Source: Riemerella anatipestifer (lineage in GTDB: Bacteria; Bacteroidota; Bacteroidia; Flavobacteriales; Weeksellaceae). Taken from it: 64,000 bases of DNA. How positions within the stretch are numbered: position 1 is the first letter of the stretch; each line of letters opens with the position of its first letter. This document shows positions 34,216-43,711 of the stretch, piece by piece. A program made the translations under genes and the position numbers. Under the pieces are notes generated by a model. The model ran no database searches. It was not told the DNA's origin and saw nothing but the letters and a program-made list of their open reading frames with translations. Location of the stretch: NCBI RefSeq assembly GCF_009663465.1, contig NZ_QXHU01000005.1, positions 27,229-91,228 of the forward strand, given 5' to 3'.

Positions 34216-35256
34216 TTATTTTAGAATTTCCGTTTTTATTAAATCTATTATTTGAGATGCACTTTTATTCCAAGAAAACTTAGACAACAACGAAGGAAAA
34301 CTTTTTTTAATTTCTTCCAGCGATACAAAATTTTCATAAATCTCTTTTATTTTTTCTGCAATATCTTTTTCGGATTGAGGATTTACAAAAATAGCACTAT
34401 CTCCCAACACCTCTCGCATTACAGGAATATCAGAAACAAGAGACACCGTTCCAAGACTTGCCGCTTCTAAAGGTGGAAAACCAAATCCTTCGTAAAGACT
34501 AATATAAATATTACATAGACATTTTTGATAAAGTTTTGCTAACAGATTTTGGGATATAGAATGAATAAATACAACATTTTTTAAATTTAATCTGTCTGAT
34601 AAATCTACTAACATAGAGCCATATTTATTTTTCTTAGCCACTATAACAAAAAGAGCATCAGTTTCCTCATTTTCTTTAATCGCCTTTAATAATCTTTCTA
34701 TATTCTTATGATGATAACTTGCCCCTACTGTAAGAAAAAATGTTTTACCTTGAGTTATTTTTCGAAACTCTATCTCATCTTTTTCGCATTCATTATACTC
34801 TAAAAAATTGCATCCATTGTAAATAACCTCTATTTTATCCTCCTCTATTTTATAATGCGCCAATACATCTCGCTTCGTAAATTCTGAAATAACGACTACT
34901 TTTTTACAAGAAGATAGTATCATTGGCACCAAATATTTAAAATAATAATACTGAAATAAATGCTGTTTTGGATAAGCAAAACAGATCAAATCGTGAATAG
35001 TAACAATTTGATTTTTAACAAACGGCGAACCGTGAGTAGAGAAAGAGTAAACAAGGTTTTTTTTGGCTTTAAAAGGAAGTATAAAAAAATTCCAAAAAAT
35101 TCTGTACAAAGCTAATAACTTGGTTCGTTTTATATACCAAAAGTCTTTTTTTAAATCTTTCTCTATTCTCAAAATTTCATCCCTTAATTTTATAGAATAA
35201 ATTTCTACCCCATTTGCGCGACCATTCGTCATCGACATATTAAATTTCACTCTCAT
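34216..35256 (-). CDS. GT4 family glycosyltransferase
   Basis: This 346-residue GT-B enzyme has an acceptor half with SFSTHGSPFVKNQIVTIHDLI and VVVISEFTKRDVLAHY. The donor half has FLTVGASYHHKNIERLLKAI and SLYEGFGFPPLEAASLGTVSLVSDIPVMREVLGDSAIFV, the GFG...E signature of GT4. It adds one sugar of the repeat unit from a nucleotide donor. Sugar and linkage are unknown. Confidence 0.9.
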   Translation of the reverse strand: MRVKFNMSMTNGRANGVEIYSIKLRDEILRIEKDLKKDFWYIKRTKLLALYRIFWNFFILPFKAKKNLVYSFSTHGSPFVKNQIVTIHDLICFAYPKQHLFQYYYFKYLVPMILSSCKKVVVISEFTKRDVLAHYKIEEDKIEVIYNGCNFLEYNECEKDEIEFRKITQGKTFFLTVGASYHHKNIERLLKAIKENEETDALFVIVAKKNKYGSMLVDLSDRLNLKNVVFIHSISQNLLAKLYQKCLCNIYISLYEGFGFPPLEAASLGTVSLVSDIPVMREVLGDSAIFVNPQSEKDIAEKIKEIYENFVSLEEIKKSFPSLLSKFSWNKSASQIIDLIKTEILK

Positions 35257-35265
35257 AACTATAAT

Positions 35266-36897
35266 TTAATACCTTTCAATTTTGGCTGTTCCCCAATAAT
35301 TTTTTGTTCCTTTTTCTTCAGAAACAATTTTTGCCCCTTTTATTTTCATCGGTAAATCCTGTGGAAGCTGTGTAGAAAAAAATTCTACATTCATTTCCGC
35401 ATCTGGTGAAAATTCAATGGAAAAAGCATAATCTCTGGGAACAGTTTTATCATAAAAAACTTGTGTGTTTCTTATCGTTATTTTTCCATCTTTTACTTTT
35501 CCAAATCGGAAACCATTTCCTGTTCCTCCTAACATAATATTATCAAATATCAAATTGGGTATATGTGTGTAATTTCCAAATCTAAAAGAAGTTGCTATTG
35601 CTTTCCCATTGGACTTTATATTATCATTAAGCTGTTCTATCCTCAAATTCTCAAATTTCACATTGACAAAACTATTATATCCCGTTTCATTGGTCGCATA
35701 TACCCCAAACAGACCTTGACTCCAACTTTGATTTCCCCCAAATAAAATATTAGAAGAAGTGGTATCTTTAAAATAGACTGTTGCCAATCCATACTTACCA
35801 TTCCAAGAAGTATAATTATTGATGTTTACGAAATCTGCATTTTTATTAAACTTAATGCCTATATCTGAAAGGGTAAATATATTATCAATGTTGATTAGCT
35901 CACTACAACCGTCAAAAACAATACCTACATTCGCTTTTTCCATCAGAGATTCATCGGAAACCATTCTATACAATTCTTCATCAGAATTTATGGAAGAATC
36001 CGGGGAGTTCATTATAAATTTCACATCTCTAACCACTGCTTTATGGCTTGCTCCTATTACCAATAATGCAGTAGAGTTCACTCGTTTTTTAGGAGTTAAT
36101 ACCAAAGACAACGATTCTAATACATTGGAATCATAAGTACGCTGTGCCACTACTCCACCTATTTCACCTATATGAAATAAATGCTCTCCAGTATTGGCAG
36201 TAACAAGTTCTACGAAAGTTCTATCTTGTCCTACTCCCCTTAATCCTTTAAGGGGTATATTTCCAATTTTGGTATAATAAATTCCACTATTTAATTTAAT
36301 TTCAAAAAAAACTTTATTTAGCTTTTCCATTGAATATTTTAAATCCACAGAATTTATTTCATTGGGAAAAGTACCAAACCACTCAACAAAATTATTACCA
36401 TTATCAACAAAATGCCCTACTAAATCTACATTATCAAATATTTTAACTGGTTCTGCCAATATCGAAGTATTATCTCCATCTAATGTCCCATTTTTTAATA
36501 TTACTCCATTGAATTTTAAAGCAAGTCTTTTAGGAATATTGATAGTTTTAGCATTAAGATTGAAAACATAATCTCCACTTAAATTCACAATAGACAGACC
36601 ATTTTGTGAAAAATATTTTAGTATTGAAATAAAAGCTTGTGAATCATCTGAAATGCCATCTCCCTTCGCTCCAAAATCTATCGGAGATAATAAATGTATA
36701 TTTTTTCTTTTGTAAAACTTCCCATCCTTTTTTATTACTATACTTTCTAAAACATCCTCATCCGTATAAGGAGTTCCATTACGCTTATGAGTAACCTCTA
36801 TAAAATCGTTTATTTCTATACTTTGTGCATAATTCATTGCACAAAAACAAAATATAAAAACAAAAATATTTATATGGTTTCTAACAACTCTATCCAT
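35266..36897 (-). CDS. Secreted right-handed beta-helix protein in the polysaccharide locus
   Basis: This 543-residue protein starts with a signal peptide (INIFVFIFCFCAMNYAQS). The motif IDFGAKGDGISDDSQAFISILKYF (about residues 68-91) is the start of the pectate-lyase-3/phage-tailspike type beta-helix. It is followed by many short strands with stacked Asn and aromatic residues. Proteins of this fold cut, epimerise or bind polysaccharides. A periplasmic uronate epimerase, a lyase or a glycan-binding protein are all possible. It overlaps the end of the upstream GT4 gene by 28 bases and is clearly part of the locus. Confidence 0.8.
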   Translation of the reverse strand: MDRVVRNHINIFVFIFCFCAMNYAQSIEINDFIEVTHKRNGTPYTDEDVLESIVIKKDGKFYKRKNIHLLSPIDFGAKGDGISDDSQAFISILKYFSQNGLSIVNLSGDYVFNLNAKTINIPKRLALKFNGVILKNGTLDGDNTSILAEPVKIFDNVDLVGHFVDNGNNFVEWFGTFPNEINSVDLKYSMEKLNKVFFEIKLNSGIYYTKIGNIPLKGLRGVGQDRTFVELVTANTGEHLFHIGEIGGVVAQRTYDSNVLESLSLVLTPKKRVNSTALLVIGASHKAVVRDVKFIMNSPDSSINSDEELYRMVSDESLMEKANVGIVFDGCSELINIDNIFTLSDIGIKFNKNADFVNINNYTSWNGKYGLATVYFKDTTSSNILFGGNQSWSQGLFGVYATNETGYNSFVNVKFENLRIEQLNDNIKSNGKAIATSFRFGNYTHIPNLIFDNIMLGGTGNGFRFGKVKDGKITIRNTQVFYDKTVPRDYAFSIEFSPDAEMNVEFFSTQLPQDLPMKIKGAKIVSEEKGTKNYWGTAKIERY

Positions 36898-37922
36898 TGT
36901 TTTTCTATATTTTCCATGCCATACTTTTGGGCTTCCGTTCTCGCATTATTTCCCATTTCTTTTCTTATAGCTTCATTCTCAATAATCAGTTTTATTTTTT
37001 CATAAAATTCATCTTCACTATTTACTATAAATCCTGTTTTTTTATTTTGTATGAGGCTTGCTGTACCTTCGCAATAGTAGCCAATGACAGGCAAACCACA
37101 ATTTTGTGCCTCCAAAATGACCATTGGCATTGCCTCGTTATAGGAAGTTATCAAGTGAAGAGAAGAATTTAGATACTCTTGCTTAATTTCTTTTACTGGC
37201 AGATTTATTCTAACATTTTTTAATTGGTTTTCGTCGTATAATCGTTGAATTTCTTCTTTTAAATCTCCATTCCCAAAAATATCTATATTCCACTCTGGAA
37301 AATCAACCATTAATCTTTTTGCAATTGGTACTATTCGTTCGTATCCTTTTTCAGAACTGATTCTACCAACCATTATAATTCTTTTAGCCTTGAGATTAGA
37401 TGGATTTGACACAGAAAATGATAATGAATTAGGAATAATTTCTGTGTTCGCATTCAAATGTTGTATTTTGGCTTGTGCTATTGAAGAAAGCGTCACTATT
37501 TTATCCAATTTTGGATAAAGTAATCTAATCATCACTTTAGAAATTATAGGGATAGAATCAAAATCAATATGTTCACAAGCAATGGTTTTCATTCCCTTAG
37601 TCTTTACTAAGGGTAAAAATGCACTAATATTATGCCCTTCACCTATGAGTATATCGGGGTTTTCATCTTTTATACATTTTTTCAACAAACTGAAAAGTTG
37701 AAAATACCAACCTATTTTTTTTTTCATCGATTGAGGAAACTCACCAGCTCCTAAACAAACCACCTCTACTTTATCGTCTAATAAAAAAAACGGTTGTGCT
37801 GAATGCGATAGACTCACGATCTTCACCTTGTGATTTTTTGTCAGTATATTAGCAAGATTAATGGTGGCTCGTTCTGTACCTCCTGCTCTTGATATGTCTG
37901 CAATAAAAACTAATATTTTCAT
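36870..37922 (-). CDS. GT4 family glycosyltransferase
   Basis: This 350-residue GT-B enzyme has an N-terminal IADISRAGGTERATINLANIL (residues 7-27). It also has IIPNSLSF, IIMVGRISSEKGYERIVPIAKRL and SYNEAMPMVILEAQNCGLPVIGY with the EAMPMVILEA form of the GT4 donor motif. It resembles AmsD- or GalNAc-transferase-like enzymes of capsule clusters. Its start is 3 bases after the wzy stop. Confidence 0.9.
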   Translation of the reverse strand: MKILVFIADISRAGGTERATINLANILTKNHKVKIVSLSHSAQPFFLLDDKVEVVCLGAGEFPQSMKKKIGWYFQLFSLLKKCIKDENPDILIGEGHNISAFLPLVKTKGMKTIACEHIDFDSIPIISKVMIRLLYPKLDKIVTLSSIAQAKIQHLNANTEIIPNSLSFSVSNPSNLKAKRIIMVGRISSEKGYERIVPIAKRLMVDFPEWNIDIFGNGDLKEEIQRLYDENQLKNVRINLPVKEIKQEYLNSSLHLITSYNEAMPMVILEAQNCGLPVIGYYCEGTASLIQNKKTGFIVNSEDEFYEKIKLIIENEAIRKEMGNNARTEAQKYGMENIEKQWIELLETI

Positions 37923-37925
37923 ATT

Positions 37926-39278
37926 TTAATATTTTTTTGCTTTCTGTAATTTCCAACCAAATAGGACAATCAAACTACACCAAACAAAATAACGAACAAA
38001 ATACAAATACTCCGCTCTTACTAAATACACGGCGTAAGATATTAACACACCATATAAAACCAACGAAAACAATGATTTTTGTGCATTAACTCTTGCTCTA
38101 TTTACAAAATACCCTAAACCTATGAATAAAATAAAAGTCCCTAAAATACCAAAAGCTAAATATACATCTGCGACAATACTTGTTCCTAATCCCCAATCTC
38201 CAACATATCCAAAAGTTTCTTTGGTAAATATTAATGCAGATCTCATATCATCTGCATTGATTCCAGTAATATTAATAATAAAAGATTGTGCAAATGGTAT
38301 TGGAGCGAATAAAGGGGATAGCATTGATATGCCATAAGTAATATCTTCACGCTGCACTATCTCTACGGCTAAAAAAGTGTTTCGGTTATTAACAATTAAA
38401 TCCATTGCAGAATCTTCTATATGAAAATCTTCTCCTTCTTTAGAACGAATAATTCTTACAAATGCCATCACTACAAAACCTATAACTACCGATGAGATAA
38501 ATTTTATAAGTCCTAAAGGGCGATATAGTAATGCATAGAATCCTAAAATAATAAGTACAATTTGCAATGGCAATGTCCTACTCCCTATAAGAAGAAACAT
38601 CAGAAAAACTATGACTGTAATAACCACACCTACTTTATTGATTTTAGAAAATCTTATTTTTTGAGGATTTTCTACTTTTAAATTGTAAAATTCGACAATA
38701 ATAGCTGATAATAGAAAGGCTGGAAAAAAAACATTGAAATAAACAAAAATTCCCTCTCCTTCAATAATTTCTCCACTCCCTCTTCCTATATATTCACTTA
38801 CTAATTTTTTATAACCTCCTGTTACCACATAAACTACGAATAACATTATAGAAGTGATATACATCCATGTATTACTTATTTTTTTTCCACTATACGATAA
38901 ACTATTTTTTATTTTATCTTTTTTCTTCTCGGATACAAGCATTGCCCCAAAAATATATGCTGAAATCCCTAAAAGAGCCAAACCTGAAGAAAGCGGAATT
39001 GTATTTTTATCAAATGATAATTGATAAAAAACATACCGGTATGGATCTGTTTCATACATATACATACCATAATATAAGTTTACGAAAAAATAAGTAATGA
39101 AAAATAAACAATCAAAATCAAAATAGTTTTTTTTCTTTTTAAGGAGCAAATATGAAAAAATATTGATAAAAAACAGTATAACACAAAGTACCGTATATTC
39201 ATATTTATAAAAAGACGGTGCCAATAAACACACAACCAATGACACCATTAACAATACAAAAGAATATATTTTATCCAT
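37926..39278 (-). CDS. wzy: Oligosaccharide repeat-unit polymerase (Wzy-like)
   Basis: This 450-residue membrane protein has about 12 hydrophobic segments and a larger hydrophilic loop in the second half (about residues 285-345). An arginine-rich RIIRSKEGEDF region and a charged periplasmic-type loop (YIGRGSGEIIEGEG) are typical of Wzy polymerases, which share little sequence. It would join repeat units in the periplasm. The call rests on topology and position between wzx and the glycosyltransferases. Its start overlaps the previous stop (TAATG). Confidence 0.83.
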   Translation of the reverse strand: MDKIYSFVLLMVSLVVCLLAPSFYKYEYTVLCVILFFINIFSYLLLKKKKNYFDFDCLFFITYFFVNLYYGMYMYETDPYRYVFYQLSFDKNTIPLSSGLALLGISAYIFGAMLVSEKKKDKIKNSLSYSGKKISNTWMYITSIMLFVVYVVTGGYKKLVSEYIGRGSGEIIEGEGIFVYFNVFFPAFLLSAIIVEFYNLKVENPQKIRFSKINKVGVVITVIVFLMFLLIGSRTLPLQIVLIILGFYALLYRPLGLIKFISSVVIGFVVMAFVRIIRSKEGEDFHIEDSAMDLIVNNRNTFLAVEIVQREDITYGISMLSPLFAPIPFAQSFIINITGINADDMRSALIFTKETFGYVGDWGLGTSIVADVYLAFGILGTFILFIGLGYFVNRARVNAQKSLFSLVLYGVLISYAVYLVRAEYLYFVRYFVWCSLIVLFGWKLQKAKKY

Positions 39279-40294
39279 TACCTTCTTATTAATATTAATC
39301 TATACAACAACATAAAATTTTCTCTAAAAAACATCAGAAGTTTCATTATTACATCATTTTTGTAAATCTTATTTACCAATGCTGGTACTTCTATCTCAAA
39401 TTGTTCTAACCGCTTATTTTGTTTATCAAAATTTATAATGTCTTTTCGCCAACTTCCTCTTTCTCTACGAGATACACTTTCATTTTTTCTATACATCGAT
39501 AAAAGAATGTATTTTGCAAATGAAGAATATCTGCTATCTACTATTTTTCTAAAATAGCTATTGGGGTATTTTTCTAATATTACATTAAAATAATACCTTT
39601 CTTTTTTAAGAAATTTTTGCAATTCTGCCACACTATGATGCTTTTTTGAAAGAGAATTTTCTGTCTTTCTATTATAAAAATATGCTGTCTTATCTAAAAA
39701 AACAATTTGATTTATATACTGAATGTATTGTAGCGTAAAAATTTTATCTTCTCCATAGCTAAATTCTTCATTGAAAAGAATACAATTTTTCTCTATAATA
39801 TCTCTCACAAATATTTTATTACAAGCTCCTCCCAAACACCTTTTCTCTTCCAAAATAGCAAGAGCATCTACAATTGCACTTTGTTCGTAAACGGCTTGCG
39901 GCAAAGCTTCTACAACATTTCTATCTAAATATTCTGATACAAACCCTTGATATATCAAAGCACTTGGGAATTCTTTCAATATTTCATAATATCCTAAAAG
40001 AAAATCATCTCCTATCCTATCATCACTATCTACAAACAAAAGATACTGTCCTTTGGCCTCTTTTATTCCTCTATTTCTTGTAGAAGAAACACCTCCATTT
40101 TCCTTATGAATAATTTTTACTCTTCCATCTTTAGCAATATAATCTTCTGCTATCTTGCCACTGTCATCGGTAGAACCATCGTTCACCAATATAAGCTCAA
40201 AATCTTTAAAAGACTGCTTCAAAATACTTTCAATACATTGCCGTAAAGTTTTTGAAGCATTATAAACGGGAACTATAATTGAAAACAGACTCAT
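39278..40294 (-). CDS. GT2 family glycosyltransferase
   Basis: This 338-residue enzyme has a classical GT-A N-terminal half: SIIVPVYNASKTLRQCIESIL, FELILVNDGSTDDSGKIAEDY, NGGVSSTRNRGIKEAKGQYLLFVDSDDRI (DSDD metal site). A helical C-terminal part ends in a basic hydrophobic segment that may bind the membrane. It adds one residue of the repeat unit; sugar unknown. It lies 2 bases after wzx. Confidence 0.92.
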   Translation of the reverse strand: MSLFSIIVPVYNASKTLRQCIESILKQSFKDFELILVNDGSTDDSGKIAEDYIAKDGRVKIIHKENGGVSSTRNRGIKEAKGQYLLFVDSDDRIGDDFLLGYYEILKEFPSALIYQGFVSEYLDRNVVEALPQAVYEQSAIVDALAILEEKRCLGGACNKIFVRDIIEKNCILFNEEFSYGEDKIFTLQYIQYINQIVFLDKTAYFYNRKTENSLSKKHHSVAELQKFLKKERYYFNVILEKYPNSYFRKIVDSRYSSFAKYILLSMYRKNESVSRRERGSWRKDIINFDKQNKRLEQFEIEVPALVNKIYKNDVIMKLLMFFRENFMLLYRLILIRR

Positions 40295-40296
40295 CT

Positions 40297-41550
40297 CTAC
40301 AACATTTCATGTTTATAAGTTTTATACTTACAGTATAATATTTCAAATATTCCAGATAACGCAATAGCTCCTCCCAAAATCAAAATATTATTGTAAATTA
40401 ACAATCCTACTATCGTAAAAAAAATAAAAGTAACTAATGCTATCAGTTGATTTATTGTAATATAATAATTTTTATTATTTGGTATAAACACAAAATTGAT
40501 ATAAGCTCCTACAACTAACCAAGACATTATTGTAATACTTAGTAATATTGCTAAATAATATGCTGCTTCCATTCCTTTACCTCCCATAATTTCTACTACA
40601 TATTTTCCAAAAACCACAATGGACAAAATAACACCTAACGAAACTATTGTTTCCCAAAATATTATCTTTTTAACTATACTATTCCTAATATTATTGATTA
40701 ACTTCGGAAATATTGCGGCATTTACACTCATAAATAGGGTACGAGGGACTATCACTATTTTGTTCGCTAAATCGTAAACTGCTACTTCCTTCATTCCAAA
40801 AAACAATCCTATGAGAATTGGTGTACTGTATTCCTTAAGTGCTCCAATAATAGAGCTGTAAAAAAAAGGTAATGCTTCTATAAACCAAGCCCTCAGATGA
40901 TAAGTTTTTTTCAAGCTTACCAATATATTATATCTATACCTAAGCATAAAAAAGGCAATCACTCCACCAAACAAGGATGTACAAGATACAATCAATGTGT
41001 ATAGTATCAAATCATTATTATCATTTACAAATAGATAAATAAATGGGAGTGATAAAATTTTACATACCAATTGAATCCCTGTTACGACACGCATTTTCTG
41101 TATCCCTTGAAAAAACCATTGAGGGAATAATATATGTGAAAAAATCGCTAAATAGCACAAACCAAAAATTTTCCAATTTTCTTGAAATAACGGCACAAAA
41201 TAAAGCACCAAAGAAAATACTATTGAACTAATCAAAAATAAATAAACTTTTGCCGTAAATATTGATGAAACTGTATCGTTTAAAACATTTTGATTATCTA
41301 CATTCTGTGCAATCATCTTTGTAGCTGGTAAATCAAATCCGAAATTTACCCAAAAAGTAAAATAAGCCGCAATTGATGTCCCAAAAACAAATACACCATA
41401 CAAATCCGCTCCAAAAACTCGTATCAAATAAGGGTAAATTAACAAATAAAAGAACGAATTGAGAAGTTGCAAAAAGGTCATAAAAAAATAGTTTTCAATA
41501 ATTTTTTTATTACCCAAGATAACTTCTTTTATATTCTTAATATCCAACAC
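40297..41550 (-). CDS. wzx: Lipid-linked repeat-unit flippase (Wzx-like)
   Basis: This 417-residue protein has 12 or more hydrophobic segments and the MATE/Wzx N-terminal pattern NSFFYLLIYPYLIRVFGADLYGVFVFG (about residues 31-57). PQWFFQGIQKMR is a common motif of the polysaccharide transporter family. It moves undecaprenyl-linked repeat units across the inner membrane. Its presence together with wzy shows that the locus uses the Wzx/Wzy route and not an ABC exporter. Confidence 0.92.
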   Translation of the reverse strand: MLDIKNIKEVILGNKKIIENYFFMTFLQLLNSFFYLLIYPYLIRVFGADLYGVFVFGTSIAAYFTFWVNFGFDLPATKMIAQNVDNQNVLNDTVSSIFTAKVYLFLISSIVFSLVLYFVPLFQENWKIFGLCYLAIFSHILFPQWFFQGIQKMRVVTGIQLVCKILSLPFIYLFVNDNNDLILYTLIVSCTSLFGGVIAFFMLRYRYNILVSLKKTYHLRAWFIEALPFFYSSIIGALKEYSTPILIGLFFGMKEVAVYDLANKIVIVPRTLFMSVNAAIFPKLINNIRNSIVKKIIFWETIVSLGVILSIVVFGKYVVEIMGGKGMEAAYYLAILLSITIMSWLVVGAYINFVFIPNNKNYYITINQLIALVTFIFFTIVGLLIYNNILILGGAIALSGIFEILYCKYKTYKHEML

Positions 41551-41571
41551 AATATATTTACATTTATTCTC

Positions 41572-41913
41572 TTATTGTCTATTGTAATCGTCTTCTACCC
41601 TAACAATATCGTCCTCTCCAAAATAAGTTCCATATTGAACTTCAATAAACACTACAGGTTCGGAAGTTTTATTCTCAATTCTGTGTAACATTCCCTGCGG
41701 AATTTGAGCGACTTCACCCGCTTTGAAATCCATCACCTCTTCTCCCAGAGTGATGGTTCCTACACCTGAAACTATCGTCCACACTTCGCTTCTTTTATGA
41801 TGGTATTGCAAAGACAATCTTCCCCCCGGATTTACTTGTATTCTTTTTACCTTATGTGTATCTGCATCTTCCAATACCCAATATTCCCCCCAAGGTCTTA
41901 TATCATGTTCCAT
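41572..41913 (-). CDS. Stand-alone cupin, type II phosphomannose-isomerase-like
   Basis: This 113-residue cupin matches the C-terminal isomerase domain of ManC/AlgA-type enzymes: RPWGEYWVLED, VKRIQVNPGGRLSLQYHHKRSEVWTIVSGVGTITL with metal-binding His residues, and QIPQGMLHRIEN. The GDP-mannose pyrophosphorylase half is absent, and no other GDP-mannose gene is in the locus. It may be a mannose-6-phosphate isomerase or a sugar isomerase of another kind. It lies between tviB-like and wzx. Confidence 0.85.
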   Translation of the reverse strand: MEHDIRPWGEYWVLEDADTHKVKRIQVNPGGRLSLQYHHKRSEVWTIVSGVGTITLGEEVMDFKAGEVAQIPQGMLHRIENKTSEPVVFIEVQYGTYFGEDDIVRVEDDYNRQ

Positions 41914-41925
41914 ATCACAATCTAT

Positions 41926-43203
41926 TTATAACTTATATTCTGCTTCTTTCAATACTCCTTTCACATCGTAAACGACAGCATTATCTTTCTTCAATGCCTC
42001 AATAGACAAGTCCGAAAATTCTTTATGTGCCACCCCTAAAACTACCGCATCAAACTTTTGTACAGGCAAATCCTTGGTACTTTCAATGCCATATTCGTGT
42101 TTTACCTCTTCTGGATTTGCCCAAGGGTCATAAGTCGTTACTTTCACCCCAAAATCCTCTAATGCCGCAATCACATCTACAATCTTCGTATTACGGACAT
42201 CTGGACAGTTCTCCTTAAAAGTTATCCCTAACATAAGTACTTCCGCATTATTTACAGGGATATCTTTTTTAATCATCGCTTTCACCACTTGCTCCGCTAC
42301 ATATTTCCCCATAGAATCATTTAAACGACGACCCGCCAAAATAATTTCTGGGTGATAACCGTACTCTTGGGCTTTTTGAGCTAAATAATAAGGGTCTACC
42401 CCTATACAATGTCCTCCGACTAAGCCTGGCTTGAATGGCAAAAAATTCCATTTTGTTCCCGCTGCTGCTAAAACTGCATGGGTATCAATGCCCATTAAAT
42501 TGAAAATCTTAGCCAATTCGTTTACAAAAGCAATATTGATATCTCTCTGAGAATTTTCAATCACTTTAGCCGCTTCCGCCACTTTTATAGTTGGTGCCAA
42601 ATGCGTTCCGGCTGTAATGACCGATTTATATAGCCCATCTACTTCTTTTCCAATTTCAGGAGTTGAGCCTGAAGTAACCTTTAATATTTTCTCTACAGTA
42701 TGCTCCTTGTCCCCTGGATTAATTCGTTCCGGAGAATACCCTGCATAGAAATCCTCATTAAACTTCAAACCAGATACTCGCTCTAATACAGGAATACAGT
42801 CTTCTTCAGTCGCTCCCGGATAAACCGTAGATTCATAAATCACAATATCTCCTTTTTTCAAAACTTGCCCTACCGTTTCACTGGCTTTTACTAATGGAGT
42901 TAATACAGGACGATTATTTTTATCCACAGGAGTCGGCACCGTGATGATATAAATAGTAGCGTCTTGAATATCTTTCAAATCAGCAGAACAGTATAGCCCT
43001 ATTTTTTCCGTTGGAAATGGATTTTCTTGAACCAATGCCGCTTGTAAAATATCATCTGCTACTTCTAAAGTGTCATCGTGCCCTTGATTGAGTTTTGCCA
43101 CACGCTCCTGATTAATATCAAAGCCTACAACTGGATATTTTGTTGCAAATAATCTCGCCAAAGGCAAACCTACATAACCCAAACCTATGATTGCTATTTT
43201 CAT
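41926..43203 (-). CDS. tviB: UDP-N-acetylglucosamine 6-dehydrogenase (TviB/WbpO-like)
   Basis: About 425 residues from the ATG at 43203 (MKIAIIGLGYVGLP); the frame is open to 43242 (MESSNKPFIN). Key regions: NAD motif GLGYVG, TVPTPVDKNNRPVLTPL, ESTVYPGATEEDC, AKVIENSQRDINIAFVNELA, KWNFLPFKPGLVGGHCIGVDPYYL with the catalytic Cys, and GITFKENCPDVRNTK. It strongly resembles Salmonella TviB, which oxidises UDP-GlcNAc to UDP-GlcNAcA. With the TviC-like epimerase at 43712-44677 it predicts UDP-GalNAcA. Confidence 0.93.
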   Translation of the reverse strand: MKIAIIGLGYVGLPLARLFATKYPVVGFDINQERVAKLNQGHDDTLEVADDILQAALVQENPFPTEKIGLYCSADLKDIQDATIYIITVPTPVDKNNRPVLTPLVKASETVGQVLKKGDIVIYESTVYPGATEEDCIPVLERVSGLKFNEDFYAGYSPERINPGDKEHTVEKILKVTSGSTPEIGKEVDGLYKSVITAGTHLAPTIKVAEAAKVIENSQRDINIAFVNELAKIFNLMGIDTHAVLAAAGTKWNFLPFKPGLVGGHCIGVDPYYLAQKAQEYGYHPEIILAGRRLNDSMGKYVAEQVVKAMIKKDIPVNNAEVLMLGITFKENCPDVRNTKIVDVIAALEDFGVKVTTYDPWANPEEVKHEYGIESTKDLPVQKFDAVVLGVAHKEFSDLSIEALKKDNAVVYDVKGVLKEAEYKL

Positions 43204-43249
43204 CAAAGATGAATTGATGAATGGTTTATTAGATGATTCCATAATTATC

Positions 43250-43666
43250 TTATACCTTATTTTTCAAGTCTTTTTTGTTATTAACTTGATATTTATACAA
43301 TGAATTTAATTGTCGTACAATTTCATCAATTGACAATCTCATATCTACATAATCTTCTTCATTAATATATTTAAGTTCGTATGATAGATTCAAATGATTA
43401 ACAACCTCCATCATCGAGGAATATGCTATATTTGTAAATCTTGCCTGATCATAATTTCCAGCCCTTGCTAAACCTTCTGCTAAATTTGAAGGAACACTGT
43501 CTATTGCTCTTCTCAATTGATCTGATAATCCAAACCTTTCTTCCATTGGAAACTCAGATATAACTCTTCTAATTTTCAAGCTCAGATTCATAGCTGATGT
43601 ATATACATCTAACTTTTCAAAAGAATAAACTTTATATTTTGTATTACTCATTTTCAATCTGCTCAT
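43250..43666 (-). CDS. Four-helix-bundle protein of the S23 / 23S-intervening-sequence family
   Basis: This 138-residue protein (possibly starting at Met6, MSNTKYKVYSF) has YSFEKLDVYTSAMNLSLKIRRVI, GLSDQLRRAIDSVPSNLAEGLAR and MEVVNHLNLSYEL. This is the four-helix-bundle family first noted in rRNA intervening sequences. Members are scattered through Bacteroidetes genomes, often in polysaccharide loci; no function is established. It sits between two nucleotide-sugar genes that are usually neighbours. It may be a passenger of a local insertion. Confidence 0.9.
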   Translation of the reverse strand: MSRLKMSNTKYKVYSFEKLDVYTSAMNLSLKIRRVISEFPMEERFGLSDQLRRAIDSVPSNLAEGLARAGNYDQARFTNIAYSSMMEVVNHLNLSYELKYINEEDYVDMRLSIDEIVRQLNSLYKYQVNNKKDLKNKV

Positions 43667-43711
43667 CCCTTAATCCTTTCACCCCTCAATTCTATTTACA
43701 GCTTAACACTT

